Position numbers and translations under genes: made by a program | Shown here: positions 22,201 through 33,535 of the stretch, piece after piece | How the letters are laid out: each line of letters opens with the position of its first letter | How positions within the stretch are numbered: the stretch's first letter is position 1 | NCBI GenBank assembly: GCA_026874595.1 | Contig: CM049322.1 | Coordinates: 51,189,340 to 51,253,339 of the forward strand | DNA: 64,000 nucleotides | Direction of reading: 5' to 3' | From: Sipunculus nudus | Taxonomy: Eukaryota > Annelida > Sipuncula > Golfingiida > Sipunculidae | Notes under the pieces: model-generated | What the model saw: only the letters and a program-made list of their open reading frames with translations | Database searches by the model: none | Told to the model about the DNA's origin: nothing

Positions 22201-24292
22201 ACCACTTGCATTAATCTCGTTAACCTTCTGCTGTCACTTCTACTATTACTCATACTTATATTAATACCTATATCTGTTCAACTGCTAGTTTCAATTACCA
22301 TTACTCGGTAAGGTCGCCCAGTGAAGAAAGTTTCTTCCCGATTTGGAACTGCATGGTGGCGACTATTCTAACTGATAACCTTTTGCAACTATATTACTCA
22401 GAGTAACATCTGATTCAACATATACCTCTTGGTAAATTTGCATCTCTCAGTATCTATGACAACCTTTTGCAAATTTAGAGAACTCTTTTTTTTTTTTGCC
22501 GATTAACATTATATTTTCATCGAAACGCCGCATCAGGTTCTTATATTTTAATATACAATTTGACAATATTTTATATTTTTAAAGTGGATTGATTGCCATG
22601 GAAACTGGTCCAGAAAAAAAAACACTTTTGAACCAGATATAGGTTTGACCATGCTCCATTCAAAATATAACAGGACATAAGCTGTTAAGCTAGAATAATG
22701 GCTACCGCTAGCAAATCAGTTACAGGTGGGACTAAACTGGTGTCAATTATGCCTTAAACCACAGCATTTTATCTGAATATAATGCAATCATCACTGCTTT
22801 TACAAAATCACTTTGCTCTTCCTTATAAAACTACTGCATATGCGTTTACTATTTTACTCATAATTTGAGTAACTAAACACACCATTCCTGTTTGACGCCT
22901 AATCTTGAAGACCCTGTTCCAGAATAATACGCCCTTAGTCCTGCTGTCTTCATCTTCACCCCACGGCACGCCCTCTAGCGGGGAAGTCTCATTCCGGAGC
23001 CAGTTGTCCTCTGTGCCTTTCTCCTGGTATAATACGTTAAAACAAAAATAGTAATCAAATACTGATAAAGCTAGATTTGTGTGTAGATTTGTGCGACTAC
23101 CTGATACCCCGACCAGTCAAGCTTAATTTCACGTATTGTACTACAATATCCCGCGATGGTAGCACTGCATGGTTCACATATTTTTAACAAATGCTGGCCC
23201 TAATATATATATAAATACCGCGGTCTTCCAATGAACAAAGGGATCGCCCTGAGTCACAATGGTATATAATCCTTTGAGTTAAGAAATGTATTACAGTGAT
23301 CCAGAGTACCTCCAAAATATGGGTTGTTCAGTGGTGTTACCTTAAACATATACAAAATTACGTCAAAATCGGGTCATAATTGTGTGCGTAAAGTTGCTAA
23401 AAGACAGACTAATGAACCAAATAACCAAGGGAAATCAATACCTTCCTGGCGGAGGTGCACTAATAAAACAACATACAGGTTTCAAGAATGAGACAGCTAC
23501 ATGCATACATGAAATTTCTGTGTGATTTACAACAACTGCAAGGGGCGGATCCAGGATTTAGAAAAAGCGAGGTCCAACCCAGGATGAATAATGAAAATCC
23601 TCAAAAGGTCATCAGGTCCGGAAAAGGGGGGACCAGGCCGCAAAATTACGTCTAAAACCCCTTAAAAAAGGTTGCTTCGGGTGAAAAAAGGGGGGTCCTT
23701 TCTCCGGATCCGCTTCTAATTGTAGTTTGTTTATATTCCTGTGGGCATTGAGCTAGATTCCAAATGAAATAATAAAATCAGCCAAGGGATTCTGGCATCA
23801 AGTCATATGAGAATTTTATGTTTGAAATATTGCAATTAATATTATATTGTTAAATAAATTTAAAAGACGTTCATGTGACAGAAAAACCGCAAGAGATAAT
23901 TAAATGAAAAATAAAATAAAATTTAATGTACCAACCCAGAAAGTTTTTCTAATATAGGTGTACAATCTTACATAATATTTATGGAATTTTGTGAATTATA
24001 AGTTCCTTTGAACTATGTTCTAGATCCTTTATGTTTTACATTTCTACCTATTCTAACGATGTATTCCATTAGACTGACAACAAATTACCAGTGCTGCCAA
24101 GTAGCGCATCAGATAGTTCAGCAGGAACGACCGGCCGGTCCGGGCAGAGCCAGTCACTGACAGTACTACTACTGGTAAATTCTTCACTTCTGCTCGGTCC
24201 AGCACAGAACGTGTTGCGGCCAAGTTGAATTCTACACTGCCGGAGTCGCACGTCAGCACACGAACAGGGCCGTCTGCTACCTCTATTATCAT
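12256..24292 (-). CDS. Atlastin-like large GTPase with altered P-loop, 11 exons
   Basis: Eleven exons (24292-24089, 23023-22883, 21785-21681, 20959-20909, 20684-20613, 19551-19459, 19043-18884, 18028-17907, 16560-16489, 14905-14693, 13925-13854) plus the terminal exon 12600-12256 give about 549 residues; counting the start exon this is twelve coding blocks, with all phases consistent. Family features are in atlastin order: G1 GSARTGRS (48-55), switch-I threonine in SRTKG (97), G3 DTQG (122-125), SSIQIYN, G4-type RDW (198-200), then LLP and a helical middle domain. Atlastins are dynamin-superfamily GTPases that fuse ER tubules. Here the P-loop Lys is Arg, while the preceding Arg (51), equivalent to the atlastin arginine finger, is kept. 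No transmembrane hairpin is visible in the last 230 residues, so a soluble or modified role is likely. Guanylate-binding proteins are related, but DTQG and RDW favour atlastin. Confidence 0.85.
13303..13332. repeat. (TA)n microsatellite
   Basis: TA run in copy B, counterpart of 458-489. Confidence 0.95.
13854..13925 (-). CDS. GTPase exon 10 of the duplicated block
   Basis: 72 nt, 24 codons (VEQEEFCRIISSMAANKYHE then KMKE), acceptor TTTAAG, donor GTAAGA, phase 0. Duplicated at 1011-1082. Confidence 0.75.
14693..14905 (-). CDS. GTPase exon 9 of the duplicated block
   Basis: 213 nt, 71 codons, acceptor TTGTAG, donor GTTAGT. It is highly charged and helical, with RRVKTMREKAMLEFRTSGRG and an Arg/Glu-rich second half. 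It is duplicated unchanged at 1846-2058. Confidence 0.75.
15173..15561. mobile_element. MITE-like element in copy B
   Basis: Counterpart of 2327-2721 with the same imperfect inverted ends. It differs in C-run and TA-run lengths. Confidence 0.5.
16489..16560 (-). CDS. GTPase exon 8 of the duplicated block
   Basis: 72 nt, 24 codons, acceptor CACAG, donor GTACGT, phase 0. TLVSRWNHQVVKEALDRLRA is a helix of the middle domain. It is duplicated at 3640-3711. Confidence 0.75.
16676..17048. mobile_element. 373-bp insertion specific to copy B
   Basis: Copy A reads straight through (gatactgatatgctta). Copy B has 373 extra bases flanked on both sides by ATAT, as expected for a 4-bp target-site duplication. 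The ends (gggtaacc.. and the inverse of ..ggttcac) are only weakly inverted. No coding potential was seen. Confidence 0.65.
17907..18028 (-). CDS. GTPase exon 8a: start of middle helical domain
   Basis: 122 nt, acceptor TTTTAG, donor GTAGGT. It completes the split codon from the previous exon (160+122=282, divisible by 3). FVRQLDQFCAALF resembles the F....L..L...L segment opening the atlastin three-helix bundle. Confidence 0.8.
18884..19043 (-). CDS. GTPase exon 7: end of G domain, acidic insert
   Basis: 160 nt, acceptor ACACAG, donor GTAATT, ending in phase 1. VRDSIKTAYDDVMCCLLP matches the end of the atlastin G domain. It is followed by an acidic insert (SDDEESQEEEE) where atlastins have the short PHPG loop. 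Reading through the donor would reach a stop at 18810, giving a possible truncated isoform. Confidence 0.8.
19214..19277. repeat. (TA)n microsatellite
   Basis: About 64 bp of uninterrupted TA in a GTPase intron. Confidence 0.95.
19459..19551 (-). CDS. GTPase exon 6: G4 motif RDW
   Basis: 93 nt, 31 codons, acceptor TTGCAG, donor GTAAAC. KLLFVVRDWTAKKGMRYG carries the RD guanine-specificity motif of the atlastin/GBP class, with the atlastin-type Trp after it and the GG-x-x-Y/F-L segment. Confidence 0.9.
19763..20030. mobile_element. Possible MITE with GTTTCC ends
   Basis: The left end gtgtttccatatgcgtaaatatgcg and the inverse of the right end (gatgtttccgtgtgttcgtcattgtgtatgcg) share a GTTTCC start followed by ATGCG-rich sequence, 270 bp overall. 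The match is loose. Confidence 0.3.
20613..20684 (-). CDS. GTPase exon 5
   Basis: 72 nt, 24 codons, acceptor TTTCAG, donor GTAAGT. MLIESASLVLQLNG continues the helix before the G4 strand. It is weakly conserved but bounded by good splice sites in the expected phase. Confidence 0.75.
20909..20959 (-). CDS. GTPase exon 4
   Basis: 51 nt, 17 codons (IYNAVRMVDEDKLKHLE), acceptor TTTCAG-like CAG, donor GTAAGA, phase 0. It matches the atlastin helix after switch II (IYN....ED.L.HL). Confidence 0.85.
21120..21660. repeat. Degenerate short tandem repeat (gtgatataagccgtattta-like)
   Basis: Around twenty diverged copies of a ~22-bp motif built from ACGTGATATAAGCCGTATTT fill the intron between exons 3 and 4. 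Copies are best preserved at 21390-21460. Confidence 0.6.
21681..21785 (-). CDS. GTPase exon 3: G3 motif DTQG
   Basis: 105 nt, 35 codons, acceptor TGTAG, donor GTAAGT. VLVVDTQGLGD is the G3/switch-II motif. It continues to LLSSIQ, joining IYN of the next exon exactly as in atlastins. Confidence 0.9.
21965..22060. mobile_element. Possible terminal repeat of a TA-inserting transposon
   Basis: tatacagtggaaccctggcttctgactacc with repeated gaccacc blocks resembles ends of pogo-like elements (CAGTGGAACCTC..). The 22310-22460 segment holds diverged gaccacc/gcgac/gacaacc blocks that may be the other half. Low certainty. Confidence 0.3.
22883..23023 (-). CDS. GTPase exon 2: switch-I region
   Basis: 141 nt, 47 codons, acceptor ACCAG, donor GTGTGT. 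It holds TSPLEGVPW and TKGVLFWNRVF, matching the atlastin switch-I segment that carries the magnesium-binding Thr followed by G-I-x-x-W. The acidic GEDEDSR stretch replaces the usual Gly-rich part. Confidence 0.8.
23541..23717. mobile_element. Short MITE with GCGGATCC ends
   Basis: aggggcggatccaggattt faces ggggggtcctttctccggatccgctt about 175 bp away, giving inverted ends containing GCGGATCC. The interior is G/A-rich and has no ORF. It lies in the GTPase intron between exons 1 and 2. Confidence 0.55.
24089..24292 (-). CDS. GTPase exon 1: N-terminus and P-loop
   Basis: 204 nt, 68 codons, donor GTAATT. It encodes the VKNLPVVVLSVTGSARTGRS strand-loop-helix and FLLNYLMRYL. The usual G-x4-G-K-S has Arg for Lys. 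The ATG at 24292 is directly preceded by an in-frame TGA, so it is either the start codon or this exon begins a few codons inside via an acceptor (AATAG or AGAG) and the true start lies upstream. Confidence 0.8.
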
Positions 24293-24721
24293 TCACAAAC
24301 ATTCAGCTATGATAAGGATTTTAACTTTTTTTATATACGCTTAACATTTCATATATCTTTTTGTCAGCCTCGACCAATTACTAATGAACTGAACAGATTT
24401 ATTAATGAAAGTATAAAATCTAATAAAGTAACAAACTTAAAGTAAAATGAAATAATTTATGTATAACGTATATACAATAATGTATATATTGCAATCATTT
24501 TAAAACCCAGTTAACCCCAAGGTAGAATTTATTAAGTAGATGTACAATTTTTGTATAGATAAACGTGATATTTATTGATGTTTCTGTCGGCACGATAATA
24601 TGTTATACCCCGCTAATTCAGATGATGGACTGATAAATATTACTGCTCTCTGTGAGCGTTAATGTGTGTGTGTGTTTGTCTGGTCACTCTGGTGTACATT
24701 TATAAGGGTGTGCTTCCTCAC

Positions 24722-24731
24722 CTGACGCCAT
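24722..24731 (-). other. Candidate first coding exon of the GTPase (10 nt)
   Basis: ATGGCGTCAG followed by donor GTGAGG. Joined to the AATAG acceptor in front of 24281 it would give M-A-S-E-V-A-D-G in frame. The acceptor lacks a good pyrimidine tract, so the ATG at 24292 remains an alternative start. Confidence 0.25.
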
Positions 24732-25172
24732 TATGACCACGTGCTCAAAATTTATTTTCCAACTGTAAAAAAATTGAATTAAATATGTACAACGCAATTT
24801 CATAATAGCCGCAATGGTTAACTTTATACAACCTAGGATTGGCGTATTTCGCTCTATGACGGCACATGTATGGTTCATACAGAAAGATTTTATCATGAGG
24901 ACGCGATTATAGCATGTTGCCATTTGGGAAACAAAACACATGTGGTCCATACAGATTGCAAAATGCACACTAAAATGCAATATTTTCTCTCAGTCAGGTA
25001 TCATTTAGGAAAATTCATTTATGATAAATATTTATGAGCCATCATATGAGAGAGAGAGAGAAGTATAACTAATGTTTAACCACCTCTGTAACTGAAACAG
25101 AAAAAGGTAGGAGGTCGAATCCATGACAAAAACAGATATGTACATTAACATTGTTCGTGAGACATCTTAAGT

Positions 25173-25175
<3 letters not shown>

Positions 25176-25223
<48 letters not shown>

Positions 25224-25232
25224 GAAAAACAA
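25176..25232. repeat. (GA)n microsatellite
   Basis: A GA run of about 35 bp followed by imperfect GAAAGA repeats; a shorter run lies near 25050. Confidence 0.9.
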
Positions 25233-27689
25233 GTGTTCATGTGACAGCTTAAAGAAATGGAGGGAGAGAGCCATAACTATAAATGATTAGGAATGTAAAA
25301 TGATGGTTTTTCATATATGACGTCACACATCAAGGTGTTAAGGGGTCAGTGAGTCCCGTCAGCACATTGAAGCTGACGCGGATCAAGTGTTTGGTATGGT
25401 GAACGTAATGCTTGGCTAACCACACGTCTCTATCATTAAGTCGACAGGACATGTGTGCCACCTTAATGCATCGTCAGTGGTTTATTTCCGTGTCATTGCG
25501 ACATACACTGAACTCGAAGGTCAAAGGGACCCCTAAAATCCCACACACTGGTCACCATTGTTACAACTGCCTCTCCTTGTCTTCTCACCTGTCATGTAAT
25601 GTTTGTCCAGTTAAATGCAACCGAAACCCAAGTGTGGCGATCACAGATTACCCCGTCTCCAGCTAACCCCCTCTTCAGATTACGGGGGGGGGGGGGGGGG
25701 AGGGGAGTCACTGTGGATGTGGGTATCCGAAATCGATTTAAGATTACCCCGCCCCGTAACATGAAATCATTTCAGATGATCCCCTGGGTTATCACTTGAT
25801 ATGAATTTTAAGGTAACAAACATAGGCCTATATATAGAAGCAACTATTTTGAAGGGGTCACCTAGAAATTGCAGGAGGTAATCTGAAAAGGACATGGATA
25901 TTTTCTTTTTGATTTCCCAAATATTGTTTAGGTTTTGTGTATCCTATATGTTCTCAATTAAAATGTCTTGTGTTTTGGTGAAGTCTATATAGGTCAATAT
26001 AAATGCAATATAATTCACATTTTTCATTGGCCTACACTGATTCCATCTTTATAGTTCGTATCATTAACATGTGGCCAAAAACATAAGAATTTACCTCAGT
26101 GAGGTTGTAATCTGAATAGTGGGGGGTGGGGGGGGGGGGGGTGGGGATTAAGTTTAGACTACCCCGGGGGGTAATCTGAAATCGATATCAGATTATTGGG
26201 AATACTTGGGAGGTAATCCGAGTCCATTTCACCGATCTAAAGCGGACAGCTGCTTGTGTCAATATATGTCTGTATTCAATATAAGTGCATTCACACACAC
26301 ACTGATTGGACATCATTTTTTCTTTAGAACCGTATTAGGCTATAATGTTCCTTGTATGTTTGTTCGGTATGCCCAAAAATTATTTTAAATGTCGAAAAAC
26401 TCTCCGGAGCAGTCCTTCATTCTTCATTTCTAAATGAGAGCGGGACGTTAGGCCTAATACGGGCTTACACTAAATATGACTTTGCTTCATACATAATATT
26501 GCGTTCGTGTGTATGTGTGTTTGTTATATACCACCTCTTCAATGTTACCGTTGGGGCCCTGACGGTGACATATTATGGGTGGCCCAATTAGCACGTCCGT
26601 TTTGACCTTATAAATCACTCTATAAATTGTATGGTCTTCCCTCCAGACATGTGTCAACCACGCATGTCAGTTACCGTAAATTCACCTTAAAAGGCGCCTC
26701 CCTCGCGTGAGCATATGTTATACAGAGGTTCATTATTATTGCTCTCGTTTTGTCAATCGCTAAGTAATTTGATTAATCACCTTTTTTTACTGAAGGTGAT
26801 ACTGAAACAGCTGGATATATTTGACTATTTATAAAATACTTATAAAAACCAAATTCCAATGTTTTATCTTGTTCTGTTATTAATAGTTACAGAGGATTAT
26901 GCACTGTCAAAAATGTAGGTGGATGTATTTTACATTCCATGGTTATGATGCATTCACAGTGACGTCATGTGCATCTTTAGTCTTTCTTTATCACCTTATA
27001 TATTTATATATCAATGATATATTTTATTCAAAATATTAGCATTTTTTCAAAATCTTTGTTTCTAGATAAAATTGTATTTTTTTAGAATTACTCGAAACTT
27101 ATCATTTTTAACCCCATGAGAATAAAACTGACCAATTTTATACACGACTAGTGACTCTATAAAATCTTAACCTCTAGAAAAGAAAGGAATTGACGAGATA
27201 TTTTCCTTTCTCGTTAATTATAAACATGTTATACTGCAGAATGCACTTTCTGACAATACGAATGAAAATAGCTTGATATATATATATATTAGGCATAATC
27301 AGGTTTGTTCAAGACCTGTAGTAAATATTTACCGAGTGGATAAATTTATCAATTTATAGTACAGTGCCTACAGTGATGCGACGGTGAGGACCGGAATATT
27401 TTACCTATTGGCCTGAATTATGTATGAATAATTTGAATTATTACAATAATAAATATCAATAACAAAAGCATTACAGTCTCTCTCTCTCTCTCCCTTTAAA
27501 ATGTTTATAATTATTTGCGTAAGCCGGCGTCTGTGTTCCCCTGTTTTATTTCCAGTTAAAAAAAAATGCCTCTATTGTTTACTATAAAATCGGATATACC
27601 ATTCCACAAATATACCCTTTCATACTGTTAACACTTGTTCCTGTACAGCTATACGACATATATACTATACAGACATGTGGAGAGCCTAC

Positions 27690-27785
27690 CTTAGATGGGA
27701 GCATCACATCTTTAACTCTGTAGCACTCGGTAGTACAGAACACGGGGACACCGCGAGTGATGATACACTCTCGCTGTATCACATC
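27690..27785 (-). CDS. Orphan exon candidate, unknown
   Basis: Between an acceptor (TATAG) and donor (GTAGGC) on the - strand lies a 96-nt open phase-0 segment of 32 codons with balanced composition (GVPVFCTTECYRVKDVMLPS). No family was recognised. It could be a 5' exon of the GTPase gene, an exon of an unseen gene, or chance. Confidence 0.3.
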
Positions 27786-28319
27786 CTATACATGCTTTGA
27801 GGGCCATTGCACGGCCAGGAGAGATCAAAAACTGATTGCTCCAGTGGGCGGCCTGTACTGCTTGCAACTTTACATGTATGTGCCATGCTTTTATATTTGT
27901 CCCACTTGTTAGACACCGTGGACGCGGGAAAAGCCTCTGAACTTGCAATGTTAGGATAAATTTTGGCTCGCGCGGCCTGATGTAATTAGAAGGGAGAATG
28001 CGACAAGACAAGCGTAAAGGTACTATAATCACACTGTGATACGTCACGCGGTGAACATCCGAGCTTTTATGTACCTGTTTATTGTAACTTGTTTTATTGG
28101 CCTTTCTGCGCTAAAGCGTACATGTTTATTTATATGAATAATGACGATGTTTATGATAGTGAATATCAGCTCTGTCATTATTATTATGATCTTTTGGAGA
28201 GTGTAACCGCCGCCATTTTGATACTCTCTTATCTAGTTATTTATCTAATTATGTACTTTATCTATATTGTTCCCTTTCAGATAGGGCGGCTCGCATCGCT
28301 TCCTATCATAATATTTTGA

Positions 28320-28565
28320 ACCCTAGTATTATCCAAGCCCGGTGTCTACCGCACCTGTGGGTCCTGGGTGGGTAATTACCCAATTGCTGGGTCTAAAGAA
28401 CCGAGAACCCCAAAAGGCGCACTCGTTTATGAGTGATACACTGCTTTGGGGCACAGCCTTCCCATTAAGACTGCAGAGCGCTTACCCTAGGCGGGGCCGA
28501 AAGTGAAAAAAAATCTCGCCTCCTTCGCTGAGATTTTAACTCACGAACTGCAGGCTTTAATTCAA
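28320..28565. repeat. SINE-like dispersed repeat, copy 1
   Basis: ctgggtgggtaattacccaattgctgggt, then ggcgcactcgt.., ggggcacag, cattaag and cgctgagattttaactcac appear in the same order, inverted, at 48060-48310. The end with gttcgtgagttaaaatctcagc on the other strand resembles a tRNA B box, suggesting a tRNA-derived SINE. Confidence 0.45.
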
Positions 28566-28645
28566 TTCAATGTGCAAGAGAAAAATATCAATTCCAATTC
28601 AATTCAAATTAATTTTATTCAATTCATATTCAATTCGCAATCCAA
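28555..28645. repeat. AATTC simple-repeat tract
   Basis: Irregular caattcaattccaattc repeats; a second tract is at 29465-29605. Open frames crossing these are artefacts of the repeat. Confidence 0.7.
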
Positions 28646-29322
28646 AAAGTTGCATTCATTTAAGTTCATTTCATTGGTGTGTAATGAGTATTATCACATA
28701 TGTTTTATTAGTTTTACACAAGTACACAGCTCACAGTTTTGTCGATAATTAGTTAAATATGCTCCAAACTAAATGCAAAACTAGTTATTATAAGTTTTAA
28801 CATCTCATATGATAGGGTATGTAGAAGCCAACCACATTTTACTGGTTTGGTTGAGAAATTACTCCGTAAGATCAGGTAAACTGCAATATATGCAATAAAT
28901 ATGCAAATATTCTTATTCTTTTCTGCTTGACGAAAATAAAGTTCTCATAATCGGGGGGGGGGGGGAGTCATTACTGTTATATCACTTAACAATACCAAGA
29001 TGAACAAACTTGGTGCTTGTCTATGGGATATACTTTATCTCATGGTGTTACTCGTTCTGGCCATTAAAGTATTCTAGGTAACCAGAACACTGTTTACTAT
29101 TTTGGAACTTGTTCAAGCTACCCCGCGCAGGTCAGCAGAGCAGGTGTAATCACATTGAATGCCATAACAATAGGCACTTCCTGGAAAGTCACTGAACCAA
29201 AACAAGTCAGTTAAGCATTATCTGATCTCGGGCTCTATGGGACAGCAGGTTATGTGATGTAGGCCTAATAGGGAGAAATTCATATTACTCTTATCCTTCT
29301 ATAATGATTACTTTTACAGCTC

Positions 29323-29325
<3 letters not shown>

Positions 29326-29362
<37 letters not shown>
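29326..29362. repeat. (TA)n microsatellite
   Basis: TA run of about 37 bp. Confidence 0.95.
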
Positions 29363-29366
<4 letters not shown>

Positions 29367-30211
29367 ACTTTTACCAAATACTGTACGGTTGATCTTCAAA
29401 CTGACCTGGGCAAGTTATAAAGAGCGACACTTAGGAAAATATAGGTTCTGGAACCTTTGTTCATCAATTCAGATTAATTCGGTGGAGCAAGTAAACTTCA
29501 ATTCCAATTCAATTCACTCATTTTACCTTTTCCCCAATTCCATTCCATTCCAATTCATAAAATGTTCCCTTCAGTTCCACTTCAATTCTAATTCAATTCA
29601 GAATTGACGCCAGGTCTGACCTTAACGCGGACATACACACATGTATATGATGTTCTGTCATTGAAGAAAGGCTCGTCTATTACAGTTTAGGATTGAATCG
29701 GGAACTGGCACTAGAGTGATAACAGTTTTGGTTTTGGTAAGAGAATTTTTTTACATATAACTGCATGTCTAATTTGGATTCGTTGGTCTAATGGTTTAAA
29801 AACATGCCTCTCTGATGGGTGGACGGACGGCGGACAATGGATTATATAATAACTATAGCTCAGTTGACTTACAATAAGCTGAGCAAAAATCAGGTCCTTC
29901 CTTCCCACATTTGACGAAAAACTTATAGTGTTAGCAGTCACAGGCAGGTGTCGCAAGTGTTGTTGGAAGGGTCATTGTTTTACAATGACTATTTACTGCA
30001 TGTTTGCCGTTTTGGCACAGCACTGCAATGTTTATCATTGGACCAAATGATATCCTGCAGGTATCACCTCACCATTAAAGTGAATTAATACCAAAGAGAA
30101 ATGAAAGGGGCCGTAAACGTCTAATCGGATTCTATAATAAAACTAAAGTCTAATGTTCTGGGATATAACTGAGGTCTTATTTGTCAAAGAACAGTCTGTC
30201 GCTTGATACTG

Positions 30212-30975
30212 ATTAAACGAGTGACTCATGGGTCATGACGCTCAGCCGACTTGAACAGTCCGTAATATCAAATGTTTAGAGTGCTAAAACATAAAAACAT
30301 GCGTAACTTAAAAAAACGTAGATCACAGTAGCCTATGTTTGCTTTGACATATAAAGGAGCTATACCGTTACATTTTGTGTCTTGTTAACAACTGGCCAGC
30401 CGTAATTTCTGTGTACAAAAATAAAATGCGTTAAAATCGAGGATATGTATGTGGCGTCCCCAGTCTTCCACAGATGGAAGGGCTATGCATGATCAATATG
30501 CTAGCCAAATTTCTGTAAAATTCATGCAATCATTAATGAGATATTTCATCTAAAGTATGAATTTCAAATATCAACAGTTGAAAATGTTAACATTTTTCAA
30601 TATTGTCCGCAACAGTTCTGAAGGACTGACTCGGCCGATTTTCTTAATTTTGCTTCGTAACAAGGTTATTTGTAACGTTCACGCACAATGTTTTAGTTTT
30701 AGGGTTCACTGAAAAAAAAGTTTGATTTTCTTTAGGTGTTAAAAAACAGCAAAACGTGCGTAACTCGAAAAATATTGGTCAAGGTGACCTACCTTTTGAT
30801 ATTCAAATAGATGTTCCAAGGTTATGTTTTGATGTATAGGTAAAAGTTTCTAGGTCAAACGGTAACGATTTGTACCTTGTTAACGGAAGGGCGGACAGAC
30901 GGACGGCAAGACGGATGAAGTTCGATCGCTATAGCTCAGTCTCATGCTACCTATGTTCAGCTGAGGTTATAAATA
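30212..30975 (+). repeat. Palindrome-bounded dispersed repeat, copy
   Basis: It begins gtgactcatgggtcatgacgctcagccgac and ends with ggacagacggacggcaagacgg, agttcgatcgctatagctcag and a degenerate hairpin. The internal cggtaacgatttgtaccttgttaacgg matches the core shared by all copies in the window. Confidence 0.6.
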
Positions 30976-33535
30976 GGGTAGGTGAGGTATTTAGGAAGAC
31001 TATATATGGGCCGGCCAAGCTATCAAATTCTATGAAACAGAAAGAAACGGCCATGCGGAGATGATACATTTAAGACAGGAAATAACCGGCATATAGGGTA
31101 TATGATATGTAAAAAGCAACAATCTGAACGATCAAGAGCAGCTGAATGTTCATAAATAGACGTTTGTATCCATTATCACATTTCAAGACATTTTAGCAGG
31201 GTCAAAATTACGCTAACAAATGAGACAGATCAACGTTTAACGGCGCACTGATATCACAGGTATTCGAGGATATTAACTACACGTTCGTAAAATCCACCGT
31301 TTTTCTTTGGGGGCTAAATATTGAAAATGCCAGAAACGGTAAATACATTGTTCTGCCTGGAGTGATGTGATCGAAATACAGTTTTGCATAGAGTATCTGT
31401 CTGGTTATATCCTATCCACCATTCAACAAACGTTTGCATCGTAAACACATTATAACAGGGCTCATTCATAAAGATAAATTCTTTATATTTCATTGAAGTT
31501 TATTATAATTTCTTTCATAACACGAGCAATCAGATCATTTCACATATACAGGCGTATTCAATATCATGCATATGAAAATTGTAATACAAACCACTTTTCC
31601 ATTAAATCAATCCCCGTCTCTCGACTCTCTCCTGTCATTAACAATATATTATTACCTTCATATAATATTTCAGTTGGATTTCATACTGGACAAAAGGATG
31701 TTCCTCTCTAATACATCTGCATCTATATGCAATTATTTTGCCTATATTAGCATATTTTTTTTTTCATTCGTCATGGTACTATTCTCCTACAAATATAGCA
31801 TTCTTATCAGATTAAAGATGATTCACTTTTAATTACTTTAACAGTACCTGTCTAACGTTGTCCGAAATGTCTGAAACATTCCCTATATGGCAGTGGTGTG
31901 AACTGAAAGGCAACACTAACAAAATGTTAATAAAACAAAAGATGAATAAAACTCCGTGTCACCTAATTTGTTCGTCTCCTAATATTTTTCGCAGATCATT
32001 GTACATGTATCTTCAGAAGGCATTAAAGTATGAAAATGTAGTATGAAGTACAATCAATCATGCCCTGTAAAATGGTGATAACAATAAACATAATTACAGT
32101 ATATTATAAGGCTTGCTTGTCATTGCCTTTCATTCACAATGACACATTTACGTTGTTCATGGGTTGAACATATAAGCCAAGGATTATGTAAAACATTTGC
32201 TGTTTTCCTGTATATGTTTGATTACTACAACAGGCTTTGCTATAGCCTTCATACACTTAATTCGCCTCTTGGTTTATGAAAATACTATTATTTGCTGTAT
32301 GTACATAAGCTGTAATGTGGTCAGAGTTCAAGTGAATATCCGTGTTTTTATTTCATCTTACAAACCATGCCTGATATTATTCACCAGTTTCACTGGTTAT
32401 AATAAGGCACAAAATACACTGAACTTTCCTTAAAACACATGCATCTTTTGTGTTTTCTGCGGCTGGATATTGGGCCTCCTATTCTTGTGAAATATATATT
32501 TCAATACACTCGCTGTGATACATTAAATTATTGAACAGAGATAGTTCCTATTCAGCCAATTCATGTATAATATTATCTGAATACTAATAGGGACATAATA
32601 ATATCCATCAGTAATACACTGCAGATTTATGTTCTTAACATAAGCAGAACAATAGGACATAATCGGTCATCAATGATCATTATTATATACATGCTGAATT
32701 AAAATAAAAACATTAAATTTGCAAAATGCCCAAACGAAAACCCACACGAATGCAAGCTAACAATAAGTTGTGAAGTTTCAGTGCAATCTTATTAATAGAT
32801 ACATGTTGACCCCCACTGGCATTAAACAATGAAGCAGGCAGTAGAGTTGCCGTTTGACTAAGATTAATCTTAGACTGAGATTAATGGTCTCTAAACCGTT
32901 CAAAAAGGTATACATATACAAATAAAAACCACTTTCTTTCAATCACTGCATGTATTATGTGCAAAAGTCTATAAATGTTTGCACAAATGCATGCATCTAG
33001 GATCTTGGTCTCCCTCATTTAAAAGAAATACCGAAATCTCTAAGATCAGGGCCTTTGAGCAACGGCTTACGATTATGAGTACAATGGAAGGCTAAATGAA
33101 AGGTGGTTTACATTTGTATTTGCATTTGATAACTGACTGAGTGTGCGAGGGAAATCTGTCTTAATGATGTAACATAATATAAAAATATAATATAATGTGA
33201 TAGTAATGAAAAAACTATTTCTAAAAAAGAAATATATTTAAAACCAAGAGCAAGTTGTAGTATTAGTACAGACATTACTTTACAAAACATATCCAATAAC
33301 TTTACATTTGGGCCAAAACATATTTGTTTAATTGTGTCTATATCAAAGTATGTCTAGCTACTTTTACAGATATGGCTATATAAGCTCTTGTAAAATATTC
33401 CTCAAAAATAGGTATAACTAAAATATGAAATTGAAGGATATAAACTTAAAGTATGAAAACAGTGTCCTGAAAACCCTTTCACAAGAGTGATCAATCGATT
33501 ATATGAATTTAAATGCACCTTCTATATATACACAA

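Larger units (their letters stand above)
24300..33535. other. Intergenic region between GTPase and pseudokinase genes
   Basis: No complete gene was found. The region holds simple repeats (GA near 25180, G-runs near 25685 and 26122, CT near 27480, TA at 29326), AATTC-type repeats (28550-28650, 29465-29605), a SINE-like repeat, and a palindrome-bounded repeat at 30212-30975. One orphan exon candidate is at 27690. 31080-33500 is AT-rich with nothing recognised. Confidence 0.5.

Noticed and set aside
24684..24980. 98-codon frame upstream of the GTPase
   Set aside because: No similarity; only its ATGGCGTCAG near the end with a following donor is of possible interest as a first exon.
28503..28752. 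Asn/Ile/Phe-rich open frames
   Set aside because: Products of AATTC simple repeats.
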